DNA from: Phytophthora hibernalis
Taxonomy: Eukaryota > Oomycota > Peronosporomycetes > Peronosporales > Peronosporaceae
Reading direction: 5' to 3'
Assembly (NCBI GenBank): GCA_012656075.1
Contig: JAAKBF010000287.1
Location: 1 to 64,000, forward strand
DNA: 64,000 nucleotides
Within the stretch, counting starts at the first letter, position 1; each line of letters begins with the position of its first letter. The notes under the pieces are model-generated. The model did no database searches, was not told where the DNA came from, and worked only from the letters and a program-made list of their open reading frames with translations. The position numbers were made by a program, and so were the translations under genes. Positions 22,703 through 33,156 of this stretch are shown in pieces.

Positions 22703-23472
22703 ACGCGGCAGCAGCTTGATGCAGGAGAGACGCATGCCAACTCGGTGTTCTGGCAAGACTTCACGGTCGATGTCAACTCGAACAGTACGGACTTCAATCG
22801 CCTCCACAGCGCGAGTGCCCGGCTCACCGTAGACTGCCTCTTTCACTTTAATCAGGCTTGCAGACGCAATATGAAATATTTTGGCATTTCGAATCTTGAG
22901 TGCTGTTACCATGCGGCACGGTGTTCAAGACATGCTCACTGTGATCAAACAAGACAAAGTGAAGAAGCAGGGATTGTTTTGGGTCAAGGCGAAGATTGCA
23001 TCCGAGTGCGAGCCAGCAGGTCTGGGTTGTTCCGCCTCAAAGTGGAAAAGGTTTTGGAAGTACTTTGTTCGTACCTATATCGTAAGGTTCCCTCCAAAGC
23101 TTTGGAATTTAGAGCCATATTCAAAGGGAGTGATTAGCAGAACCAATAATCCCTTAGAGCGCTTCAATCGTGAGATGAATGCAGGCCTCCCACCCGAATT
23201 TGCCCGATTTCGTTGTAGGTATTGAAAAACTTGCTCGTCGCTAAGCCAACTTGAAGTTTGACATCGATTTAGACAGAGCAAAGGCCCCCAAACGACTTTC
23301 AATCAAAATACCATGGCCTGTATCCCTCCTAGATAATGTGGAAGAATCAGAGTCCTCCTCTAACAGTGATAATGAGCTGATGTCAAGCGAAGAAGATTTG
23401 GATAACGTGCTTCGCCCGGACCTACGACGCAATGTTGTCCTACATACAAGGACCTGCAAATGTTCAAGTTGA
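22703..23472 (+). pseudogene. MULE-like transposase C-terminal remnant
   Basis: Reads 'TRQQLDAGETHANSVFW' and 'DFNRLHSASARLTVD' up to about 22850, then in another frame 'FWKYFVRTYIVRFPPKLW' and 'ISRTNNPLERFNREMN' (23055-23180). A further frame gives 'HPNLPDFVVGIEKLA'. The 'RTNN.lERfNR.mN' motif followed by 'hPn...FV..IE' is typical of the end of DDE transposases of a MULE/FLYWCH-type lineage distinct from elements 1-3. An acidic Ser-rich tail 'ESESSSNSDNELMSSEED' ends it. Multiple frame breaks. Confidence 0.5.
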
Positions 23473-24192
23473 GAACTTCGGAGTACTTCAAGATCAAGCA
23501 GGTTAGTACGACGAGATCGCGCGCTTTGAATTCAAGTAGTGATTCAGACGAATGAGAGATCGGTTGCGACCAGTAAGGCGAGTGCATGTTTTGAATTTAA
23601 TAAACGAACGATTCTTTGATCGTATCTACCCTACCGAGTACGTCTGATAACTCTCAGAGGAGAGTAGGAAAACCGAAGAACCGATGAGACGGATCAAGGA
23701 GAGAGGGTCGGGATCGACTTCAATTCCACTGTTAGTCAGACCCTCTTCAGCAGCTCTAAAGAGCTCAAATATAGATCTCTAGCTTGCATAATTCTTCCAG
23801 ATGCGAATTCAACTGATGGGGCTCCGTCAGTGAAGTCAGATGCAGGGGGCATTGTGTTCGATAGGCGCTTGCTAATACGTCCGATACTCTTGTAAAAACA
23901 GCAGTAAACGCATCCGCGGAGGTGATGCACAGATCTCGAGCGTGGGCCAGTAAAAAAGCACTCCGTACACCAGTAGAAATTGATTCAATGACATATGTCA
24001 TGCTTCCCTTGGTGTAGGCAGTTTGAATCTTGAGTGATTCTACGCGGGAAAGTACGTCGAAGTAGCGAGATCACGCTTTTTAAAGCGCCTCACAAGTGTG
24101 GGAGTGCCTCTTCATCGCGTGATGAAGTACCCTACGTTACAATAGTCGGTGTGGTTGTCGGTGCAGTTTTCACGTTAGGACTTGGCGTACGG
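23473..24192. other. No supported gene
   Basis: Only short frames on both strands; 23765-24001 on the minus strand is the longest and shows no family signature. The sequence may be the remnant flank of the transposase upstream. Confidence 0.4.
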
Positions 24193-24498
24193 TCATGAAT
24201 GCCAACTGACGTGGATTGAACAGCTTTTTGGACTAGTCTTCGAGCGCTCGTCCTGTATCCCATTTGACTGATCCGGGAACGAGGGATCTAGTGTGAGATT
24301 CAACAAGCGCTGCCTGGTGTCATTAGGAAGCTTGAACCACTTGTTGCGAATCTGGATTCCCCCTTGACCCCGCATGCATTTGCTATCACACTCGTCGCGG
24401 CTCGAATCGTTCAGAGACTTGCGCTTTGCCGCATACTTCTTGGTATATGTGGCCCCCTCGTCTTCATCAAAACTCCATACTGCTGCGTGCACCTTCAT
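24193..24498 (-). CDS. Hypothetical 101-residue protein
   Basis: Minus-strand open frame, charged, with 'TYTKKYAAKRKSLNDSSR' and 'IRNKWFKLPNDTRQRLLNL'. No family recognised. It could be the N-terminus of a transposase-associated protein; it stands alone here. Confidence 0.3.
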   Translation of the reverse strand: MKVHAAVWSFDEDEGATYTKKYAAKRKSLNDSSRDECDSKCMRGQGGIQIRNKWFKLPNDTRQRLLNLTLDPSFPDQSNGIQDERSKTSPKSCSIHVSWHS

Positions 24499-24594
24499 CT
24501 TTCACCCAGAGCTTAAAACTGCATCTAAGCATTCGAAAATACATCGAAAACCTTATCAATCTAAATTTGGCCAATGTGAGATGGTGGTTATAGA

Positions 24595-24740
24595 CGGCTG
24601 AATTAAGCTGCTCCTCGTTTCAAATGTAGCCGGCTGAAATTAAGTCGATCCTCGGTTGGTTACAAAGTGGAGGGTAAATGTACCAGCTTATATGTAATTT
24701 AAAATCTAAAATAGTCCGGCTGAATTAAGCCGGTCCGCGG
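24595..24740. repeat. Three dispersed copies of a ~23 bp GGCTGAATTAAG repeat
   Basis: Copies start at about 24595, 24634 and 24718, each reading GGCTGAA(A)TTAAG followed by a variable 4-5 nt and TCC(T/G)CG. They lie just upstream of the copia RT segment. Possibly subterminal repeats of a lost element. Confidence 0.6.
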
Positions 24741-25074
24741 CACCAAAATATACTGATTTGGACGGTGTAAATGCTACAATCGTGATAGATTATTTGTATA
24801 GCATTTAATGGATCGAGCAAGTGTGCACCCTGGGTAAAGGTTCTAAGTAAGTCGACCGGTCGAGTTAACCAATGAATGCGTCCTAGAAATTTGTGAATTA
24901 GGCAAAAAAAGGAGAAATAAACTCTAATTTCCCCCAAAAGCGACCACGAGTTGACGATGGAGAGGAAGAGGTCGTGACAAGTACAGAAACAGTGGGATAT
25001 GGTAGACAACGTGTATCTGTTCCCCTATTCCTCGAGGTCGTCGGAAAAAGCACCTCAGCTCCCGCCTCAGGGAT

Positions 25075-26310
25075 TATATAGTCTCAATCAATGCTGTCAC
25101 AACCAGTACGAAAGTGATACCGATCCATAGGTCAATAAAGGAAGCAAGACGAGGTCCACATGCTCAACAGTGGGAGACAGCATTGCAGATTGAATACCAG
25201 GCATTAGTAACCAATGATACATGGGAAAATACATTTACCGAAAGGACGCAAAATATTAGGATGTCACTGGGTATTTGATGTGAAATATAACCCAGATGGA
25301 ACGGTTGAAAGGTTTAAATCAAGACTATTTGTAAGAGGAAACACTCAAATCCACGGGGTCGATTTCGATGAGATATTTTCTCCGGTAACTCGGTATGAAT
25401 CATTGAGACTACTACTGGCAATAGCAACTATAAAGGACTTTCATGTCCACCAAATGGATGTGTCTACTGCATTTCTTAATGGGTCGCTATTTGAGGAAAT
25501 TTACATGCAACAACCACACGGTTTTAGGCATGGCGACGCGTCCCGCGTTTGCAAACTGAAAAAGAGCTTGTACGGGCTCAAACAGGCTCCGCGTAGTTGG
25601 TATGCGCTTCTGAATAAGTTCTTGGCAAGCATAGGGTTTTGTCGATGCAAAAAGGAGTACTGTTTGTACCGACAAAAGTGGGAGGTAAATGGAGTGACGC
25701 ACGTAGTACTTATTTGCGTTTACGTGGATGATATTACTATTGCTGCGAGTGATATGAAACTGATGCAAAAGGTGACGGCCAAACTGGCTTCGAGATTTAC
25801 AATGAAAGACCTTGGTGATATCCATTATCTCTTAAAGATGGAGATTAAGCGGGACCGGGCCAATAGGATTCTAAGCATGTCACAACATAAATATATTATG
25901 GACTTACTACAAAAGTTTGATATGAGTGAGAGTAATACAGAGCCAACTCCCCAAGCCAAAAGTGTGGCCCTTGAGAAAGAGGACAAGTTAAATCCGGAGC
26001 AAATTGCAGCTCGGCCATTCGATTATAGAGGATTAGTGGGTTCACTGATGTACCTTGTGAGAGGTACACGCCCTGATATAGCAAATGCTGTCAGAGAATT
26101 GAGTAAGTTTTTGTCATGCCCATTATAAGGCTGTTCCAAGAGTACTAAAGTATCTGAAAGGAACGTCGATGTACGGTCTAATATTTGACGGAAAGAAGAA
26201 AGAGGTGATATATGAACTGTAAACACAGACGCGAGCTTCTCGAATGCTAATGAAAACAGAAAGTCAGTTACTGGGTATGTAAGTATTAACTCCTGATGGA
26301 AATGACCGTG
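25075..26310 (+). pseudogene. Ty1/copia reverse transcriptase and RNase H segment
   Basis: Copia RT. The region just before the first ATG reads 'KEARRGPHAQQWETALQIEY', then 'GCHWVFDVKYNPDGTVERF' and 'QMDVSTAFLNGSLFEEIYM' (first catalytic Asp), 'LKKSLYGLKQAPRSWY', and 'CVYVDDITIAAS' (YVDD catalytic pair, about 25718). The frame is open from 25214 to 26128. After that a frame break leads to 'LKYLKGTSMYGLIFDG' and the RNase H start 'ANENRKSVTGYVSINS', after which it stops at about 26300. The 3' half of RNase H and the LTR are missing. In the same orientation as the gag-integrase part at 14.8-17.1 kb, and it supplies exactly the domains missing from it. Confidence 0.82.
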
Positions 26311-26467
26311 CAATCAGCCCTCAGTATATGTCGTCCCAAAGTTGACATCTCGGGCATTGAGGTACCTATTGCCTTTTACGTCCAGTAGGCGATAGCATTT
26401 ATACCTATCGGAAAGACCAAGAAGTTTACACTCTATAGACCTATCACTGAGTTTTTGATTGGTTCGT

Positions 26468-27780
26468 TTAGATTTTGGTATAAGGGCGTTGGTTCTTGAA
26501 GTGGGGAAGTTTAGCCCTCAAATGAATGACCCACATGTCTTGACATGAATCCCAGTTCTTGGTGAAGTACTTACAGAACTCTTCCAGTCCACTTCGCGAG
26601 CATAGACCTCTCAGCGATGCACGAGTGGTGTCGTACTCTTCTTGAGAGCTCGCGTAGACCATTTTATGAATAGCTACATCCTCCTGAGAGGCATCGTCAC
26701 TAGAGACCTTCCCAAACTCAGGTTTCGCGCGCTTCTCCTTCTAGTATTTAATGACGTGAAATGACAAATCAAAACCCGAGCTTCCGGGAAGTTGGACTGC
26801 AGAACTCGCACTTCGATCATGTCTTTGTCCACAATGACCACTCGCAGCAATTTCAAACCGTCAGGATGTGCACGTTTGAAATGTGATATTGCCATATCCA
26901 TGTGCCAATCACCATTAGCTTCTATAATCGAGTGCTGCACGACCACCCCTTCACCAAACGCGTTCATGACCACGAACGTCAGAAGCTGGTTGTTGGTGTA
27001 TACCTTGTAAGCCTAGTCCTGCATAAATTCTGTATAAATCCTGCATCGAGGTATCGTTTACCTGTTCGTCTTGTGTGTGCAATCGACTAGCAGAGCTTCT
27101 CCAATGCGACTGAATGTCTTCCGCATAAATGCAGTCGACAGTGAAATCACTCCTCTCTCTCAGTCTCAGTTTCTGCAATGATCACGCAGTTTTCCGGGTC
27201 AGCGGCAGCCAGCGAACCAACTTCGGCAGCTGTCGCGTCGTTGTCGTCCAGGGAAGACACTGGCGAAGCGAAGTCCTGCACAATGTTCTCCACGTCCGTC
27301 TGGGTCACGTTCTGCTCATGCTCCAGCAAGTAGTCGTAAATCTTGGATCATTTTGCTCCGACAGCAAGCATATCTTCCATCATCATCGCATCAGATACTC
27401 CGCGGGCGTATGGGTAGGTTGCATACGTAATGGGGTGGTTGTGATAGAAGCGGCCCAACTTGCCTCCAAGTTGCCACTTCCCTTCGCGATGTTGTCATTG
27501 GGCCACGAAGCGAAATGGGCAGTCCGTTTCCCGGATGTGGTGGCGTGGGCGTTTGCCCGACCCTCGTCTCTTTCTCCCTGGTCATCCATATAGGTTCGCT
27601 GATATGGGTGTCGAGACCTTCTGGTATTAGCGCCGCATCGTCCAATCCTTTCTTGGTTTTCTGGAGACGTCTGTTTCCCTCCGCGCGGCCCATGTTTTCG
27701 AGCGTGGGAATGACTTGCTTGGTCTTCTCACTGTACTCATCTAAATGCGCAAGCCACGACTCCCAGTCTTAGTGCCAGGC
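26468..27780 (-). pseudogene. MULE transposase fragment (element 4)
   Basis: Minus-strand MULE in several frames. N-terminal region 'SWLAHLDEYSEKTKQV' (27755-27700) resembles the start of oomycete MULEs. It continues through an Asp/Glu-rich stretch near 27290 and into the catalytic part, 'VVMNAFGEGVVVQHSII', 'LRVVIVDKDMIEVRVLQ' and 'ARVLICHF' (26975-26760). It ends with 'CKYFTKNWDSCQDMW' at about 26560-26520. The SWIM finger and Ulp1 parts are absent, so this copy is truncated at its 3' end near the copia RNase H junction. Confidence 0.65.
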
Positions 27781-27835
27781 ATGTGGGGCAACGACAACTA
27801 CTTGATGAGAACCACCCTCGACTCGATTTCTTTGG

Positions 27836-28560
27836 TCACAGTGTGGATCCTGATCCGAATCCTGGGCCGAATCCTGGACAAATCCTGATCAGATACGAGT
27901 CCTGTTCGGGTACCCTCCACTCATCACCGACGTCCTCCTCTGAACTTGATACATTCGCCTCAACCTCAGAGTCACCATCCACAACAGGGGTGCCAGCCTC
28001 TTTATCAGCGTCGCCCACCAAGTGTTTCTCCGTCATCGCCGGATGCTGGGTGTCTTGCGGTCTTTTCAGCTTCGTCCACCATCTCCGCGCCGGTTGTTTC
28101 TCCGTCGTCGCTGGCTGTTATTCCTAGATAGCTTCGTCCACCTTATCGGCCCCAAGCTTCTCGCCTTCGTCATCGGCTGCTGCGTCTCTTGTGGGCTTGC
28201 AAACGTCGGCCACCATTTCCGCGCCGCGTTTCTCTCCTTCATCGCCGGCTGCTGTGTGTCTGAGCTTACCCGTGTCGTTCGCCATATCCGCGTCGGGATT
28301 CTCGCCGACTGCTGTGTGTCTGGGCTTGCCAGCGTCGTCCACCGCCCCCGTGGCGGGTTTCGCGCCGTCATTCATCGGTTTTGCGTGTATTAGGGCTTTC
28401 CCGCGTCGACCGCCATCTCCGCGTCGGGTTTCTCGCCGGCTGCTGCGTGCCTGGGCTTGCCAGCGTCATCCGCCATCTTCGCGCCGAGTTTCTCGCCTTC
28501 GTTGTCGCCGGATCCTACGTGTGCTGGGGGCACGCCGCTTCCCATTCTGGCAGCGGTTTC
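27836..28560 (-). pseudogene. Tandem-repeat protein, degenerate
   Basis: On the minus strand the sequence reads as about eight imperfect copies of a ~21-residue unit, 'GEKPxAEMADDAGKPRHxA', coded by alternating units of about 61 and 69 nt (unit starts at about 28063, 28193, 28262, 28323, 28392 and 28453). Frames shift between units, so no single frame runs through. The units are hydrophilic and acidic/basic mixed. No family recognised. The repeat ends at the left border of the Harbinger element. Confidence 0.5.
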
Positions 28561-28563
28561 AAT

Positions 28564-28601
28564 AGTGGTTGTCAGACTTGGATGCAAGCTGCGAATCCAA
28601 G
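28564..28601. repeat. Harbinger left terminal inverted repeat
   Basis: 38 bp; differs from the reverse complement of 30868-30905 at two positions (CTGCG against GGCGCG area). Confidence 0.85.
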
Positions 28602-28734
28602 AGAATATTTTAGCCAACGAAAATGCACTAACTTTGACTACCTCTCTAAGATCGATCCAAGCTCGGATCCAAACAGCGACCTTTGGGTCACTCCCCACGA
28701 TGCCAACTCAAAGTCGCAAGAGAAAAGTGTCCGC

Positions 28735-29904
28735 ATGCTCTGGCGAACGGCACTGGAAAGGCAACTGAACAACGACGATGACAGCTCCAGTGCAGATGAG
28801 GAGCTAGACGAGATTTCAGCTCTGTACGTTGTCCTGAGCGCTAAACGGTACATCTCTTCTCGACGACGTGTTCCGCGACCACCTTCCAGGATTCGGTTTT
28901 ACCTGGGAAGTATGCCCGAATCTGAATTCAACTTCACTTTCGACTGTCCCGCCAGTTTTGCTTAGCCGTCTCCACCCTTATTGGTGATCATGAAGAGTTC
29001 CAGAGCGTCCCTGGAAAACAACAAAAGATGAGCGTGGGGATACATATTATGGGACTGCTAAAGACACTCGGATCGACGGACGGCGAAGGCCATTCAGCCG
29101 ACTTTCTCTCCGTAGGCAGCCATATGCCTGAGGCTCTCTTAGCCAAGCGGACGATACGGGCGCAAAATAGCTTTCGAAGCAAGGTGATTGTGTGGCCGGA
29201 TGCTGAAGAGCGAGGCGAGATCTCGGCAAGAACAAAGAGTTCGTCTACGCTGCCAAATTGTATTGGTATGATTGACTGGACGCTGTTTCCGCTGCTGACT
29301 CGACCCCAAGATCACGGTGAAGACTATTTCTCACGAAAGGCTTCCTACCCAATTAACGGCTTGGTGGTTTGTGATGACCTTTGTCGCGTTCGTTACGAGA
29401 ACGTGGGGTGGCCCGGTTCCAGCCACGACAATCGAGTTTGGCGGAATTGCAAAGTGTCTCTGCGACGAGATATATTTTTTAACGATGACCAGTATTTGCT
29501 TGGTGACTCGGCCTACCAAGCCTCCCGAGTACTTATTCCGGCATTTAAAACATCGCAAGGTGGTCAGCTTGACGTAAAAACTTCTTCAACAAATGCTTGG
29601 CCAAAGTTCGCATTCGTGTTGAGCATTGCATCGGGATGATCAAAGGCCGCTTTCCACTGCTAATAAAGCTGCGGTGCACACTTCGAAACAAAAGGAAATG
29701 ACAGACGCAATCAGTTTGATTCGAGCTTGCATGATCCTGCACAACATGGGTATTGAAGATCCAATCCCAGCTGAATGGATTCAACCCGAGCCTAGTGGCG
29801 GAGATGAAGTCGATGACGTGGAAGATCAATTAAGCTATGACGGTACAACGGGTGCAGATCGGCGTGAATTTTTGCGAGATTTAGTGTTCGACAATTGGTT
29901 CTGA
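28735..29904 (+). pseudogene. Harbinger DDE transposase (HARBI1-like)
   Basis: DDE_4-type nuclease. N-terminal part from M28735: 'LERQLNNDDDSSSADEEL' and 'VVLSAKRYISSRRRVPRP', down to 28965, then a frame change. Central part (29028-29639): 'LPNCIGMIDWTLFPLL' with the first catalytic Asp, 'YPINGLVVCDD', 'GWPGSSHDNRVWRN' with the second Asp, and 'YLLGDSAYQ'. After another frame change near 29600, the C-terminal part (29626-29904) 'LIRACMILHNMGIEDP' ends with 'RDLVFDNWF'. The 'LHNm...' motif near the end is usual for this family. Two frame breaks. Confidence 0.78.
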
Positions 29905-29936
29905 TGCGTACTTCGCGTGAGTGCTAACTACCGGTA

Positions 29937-30786
29937 TCACGCCGGTGGAGGAAGAAGGCGATCTACTTCGTCGCCCGAGACCCCGTTGTCGAGAAGCTGC
30001 TTTCGGGCGAGCACGAGCTGTACGAGAGCGTTGCGTTTTGCGGCTTGTAGCTGAACTTGTTTTAAAGCCAATTCAACTCCGGCGTGGTCCTCCTTCAACT
30101 TGACTTCGCGCTGCTTTAGCTCCAGCTTGGTTTCCTCCAGCTGAAGCATTCGCCTAGCCTTTTGCGCCCTCTGTTTACTCGCAGCATTCTGTTGGTCCAG
30201 CAGCTTTTCGACGGGGTTCTTCGTCTGGAGTTTTCCATCCCCGGCGGTATCTTCGAGAGCAAGTGGGCGATTTTCACCTCTCTGGATTATTGCACTTGGA
30301 CATTCCTCCTCGTCGTCGATTTCGTCTGAAGTGACAGGAGGGCGGGCAGAGGGGCGTGACTCGAACACATCCGCGAGCTGGTAGTAGTAGGGACAGCGCT
30401 TCAGGATCTCGCCTCGTAAGGTCGACTCGCTAGTGATGCCGGAGCCTGTCTGAGCCTGGAAGTCGACAGCCTCACGGAACTGCTTCTCAATTGTGTTGAT
30501 TTTTCACGGACGTCCCCAGTCGTGCGGTGCTGGATCCCAGCGGCCATCAACTCGGCAACAATTTTCTTTAGCAAAGCCTCCTTGGTATTTCCGCTGTTGC
30601 GGTCACTCCCCGCCATTTGTTGTAGTTCGTCTCCGTTGAGAGCCAATCCCCCAGGACGACCTGAAGAGAAGACTTGTCCTCGCTCACACCGTCACGGTCC
30701 CAGAAGACCGGCTTCTTCTTGGTGCGCTTCCCGCTCATCTTCGACGTGTTGCGATCTGTGGGGAGTTTGGTGTACCACACATCCAA
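29937..30786 (-). pseudogene. Harbinger Myb/SANT-like DNA-binding partner
   Basis: Starts at about 30786 with a Lys-rich stretch, then 'FWDRDGVSEDKSSLQVVL' and 'DWLSTETNYNKWRG', a SANT/trihelix-like domain of the kind that helps Harbinger transposase recognise the element ends. After a frame change 'TKEALLKKIVAELMAAG' follows, then (30368-29937) a Pro/Ser-rich link and a long charged coiled coil with 'RMLQLEETKLELKQREVK', ending with 'VDRLLPPPA'. Convergent with the transposase, 32 bp apart. Confidence 0.7.
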
Positions 30787-30867
30787 GTGATCTCTTAGAA
30801 GCCGAGAGCATGGGTAAGATCACTTGGAATGCAAGAAATGTTTAGCCAATGAACATAGTCGAACCTG

Positions 30868-30905
30868 CTTGGATTCGCGCCTTGCATCCAAGTCTGACAA
30901 CCACT
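30868..30905. repeat. Harbinger right terminal inverted repeat
   Basis: Reverse-complement partner of 28564-28601, followed by AAT as the target duplication. Confidence 0.85.
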
Positions 30906-31182
30906 AATAATGGCTACCACGAAAAATACCACCCAGAAAAATACTTTACCTTACGTCCTGGTAAATCCGTACAATAATCCTGGATGAATCCTGATACAAA
31001 GTTATTGTTGTAATCCTGGGATCCGAGCGGAAGTGGGTCCTGCAACGTTAAATACACCTAACCACAAGAATATAACGTTGCATTAACAATAATAACGTTG
31101 CTCCACAAATAGCTGACGCGTAAATTACGAGAGACCCAAATCCCTCTTTTCCCTCAATTTTTCCTCTCGTCAAAGAAACTCA

Positions 31183-33020
31183 TTGGTTATGCTTTTACTT
31201 AGAGCCGAACTTAGCAGAGGTAAATCAGTACTAATGCGTGATTTCTCAACCCCCATTTCGAAAGAAAAAACCGTTCGCACGACAGCGATGGACCTGCGCG
31301 AGCGTGCATCACGAAAGGCCCCGCAGTATCGGGAAATGGGTCAAGACCACCCAAGCGATGAAGACTACTGTGGGGAAGTGACAGCCCGGCGCGTGAGCCA
31401 CTGCGAAAGAAGGCTCGTAAAGAGCCTAAACGTAAGTTTGAAGTCGTGTTAATGACTACTTGTTTGTAGGAATCATCTAAACTTGTTGCAAATATGGCTG
31501 GTTCTATGGAGCAGCCAAAACAATACGGAAACGGAAGAAGGGCGGGAACTCGACTAAGCGAACAACACGAGAGCTAGGTGGGTATCCGTGGCTTTACTTT
31601 CGTTGCTTCACCTATCTTCTTGGTGTTAACTATGCTATTTTTCTATTACAAAGCCCCATCCAACATGCCCAAGCCCAGCATCCCTGCGCCACCCGCGCAG
31701 ATGACGAATGAGGCTGCGCCCCCATGCAGAAGTCCGGATGTGGGTGAACGTTGCTATGTTAAACGTTGCTGTGCTTATGTTGCTGAATTAAGGTTGCATT
31801 AAGTACTTTACTGACGTTCGCTATATTCTTTTACTATAGCGCAGCCCCACCCAAAACACTGAAGCCTAGCACCGCTGCGCCACCCGTGAAGAAGCCTGGG
31901 AGGCTGCATCGCCCACCCCAAGTCGAGGGGGCCAGACCGCTCACGCCCAAGCCCAAGATCCCTGCTCCACCCGCGCAGATGACGAATGAGGCTGCGTCTC
32001 CCATGCAGAAGTCCGGATGTGGGTGAACGTTGCTATGTTAAACGTTGCTGTGCTTATGTTGCTGAACTTACATTGCTTTATGTACTTGGTTGATGATCGT
32101 TGTGTTTTGATTTTAAGTTCCTGAAGGCCCACCCAAAACGCTGCAGCCCGAGACGACTGCGTTGTCCGGGCAGAAGGTTGCCGGGGCTGCATCACCCCCG
32201 CCAATACTCGACAAGACTGAGTCTCCTGCGCAGAAACGAATCCGCGTTGCACCCCCTGTGCGGAATTCCGGCGGCGCTGTGTCGCCCGCGCCGGTTTCCA
32301 GCAGCACGTCTTCTGTGAAGGCAAATATCAGGGCAGGAAAGAAGAATGTACCCAAGAGACGCAAATGTGGGTCATGACACCATGCTGTTTTAAAGTATTT
32401 ATCATTTATAATAGTTTTTGCGTGCTACGTAGCGACCAGCAAACAAAAGAAAACGCGACCTCACGCAGTAAGAACGTGACGCCGATGGGAAGCAGCGGAT
32501 CATGCTCAGGTAACGTTGCTTCTACTAACGTAGGTTCTACTAACGTTGCTTATAGAAACGTTGCATATATTGAAGTTGATGTTTACTGATATTCTTCTCC
32601 GTGATACAAGTGTCAGGCGGTACTACACCAAAGTCGAAAGCAATCAGGCGCGTCTTCTCTCCGCATGCACCAGCTTCTAGCAGTGATGAATCGGCCTCAA
32701 CCGATGATATGAATGATAGCGACGTGCCGCTCACGCAAGTGGCAGACCCGTTTGCTGATTTGATCCCTGAACAAGCCCTCATCGACCTACCCGAGGAAGC
32801 GCGATTCTTAGAGGAGAAAAACCACGCAAACGAAAGAGCGGGACATCAGAGTCAAGAGACGAGATTGCGTCGGCGCATTTGGATGTACCCGTGTACGGGG
32901 AGCCGGTCCCACGCAGGGTTACCTCTCCTGGGATCAGGTAGCGTTGGCTTTGGTAGCATATGCCCATTCTCAGGGCTTTCGCTTTCGAATTCGTTCAAGC
33001 AAGACGGTTGCTAAATGCAA
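31183..33020 (+). CDS. N-terminal exons of MULE/Ulp1 element 3 (Pro/Ser-rich)
   Basis: Series of short exons separated by AT-rich introns. Exon text includes 'DLRERASRKAPQYREMGQ', 'PNMPKPSIPAPPAQMTNE', a near repeat 'TPKPKIPAPPAQMTNEAA', 'PPVRNSGGAVSPAPVSSS', and 'SKAIRRVFSPHAPASSSD' followed by 'VADPFADLIPEQALIDLP'. 31668-31786 is duplicated at 31947-32066, covering one exon end plus the start of the next intron. Three proposed donors read GTGAACGTTGCT (31744, 32024) or GTAACGTTGCTT (32510), so the region's AACGTTGC motif lies at the 5' splice site. Introns end in ...tatag or ...ttaag. The exons probably form the disordered N-terminus of the transposase that follows; exact exon limits are uncertain. 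Confidence 0.4.
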
Positions 33021-33156
33021 AGGGTACGCAGCACTAAATTGTTCTAGTTCTGGCTCATACTAATCTATGACATTTACATGAGCGCAGGCCTGATAACTCA
33101 TCGGTCCCCCACGAGTTCAAGTTCGGGTTCAAAAATTTCGTTGTATCCACGGCGTT

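Larger units (their letters stand above)
28564..30905. mobile_element. PIF/Harbinger DNA transposon, full length
   Basis: 2342 bp element with 38 bp terminal inverted repeats (28564-28601 and 30868-30905) beginning AGTGGTTGTCAGACTTGGAT and flanked by a 3 bp AAT duplication (28561-28563, 30906-30908). It contains a plus-strand DDE transposase and a convergent minus-strand Myb/SANT-like protein, the standard two-gene Harbinger layout. Both genes show frame breaks, so it is likely non-autonomous now. Confidence 0.85.

Noticed and set aside
27836..28560. CRISPR-like array
   Set aside because: The repeats are contiguous, variable and coding-like without unique spacers, and the genome is eukaryotic.
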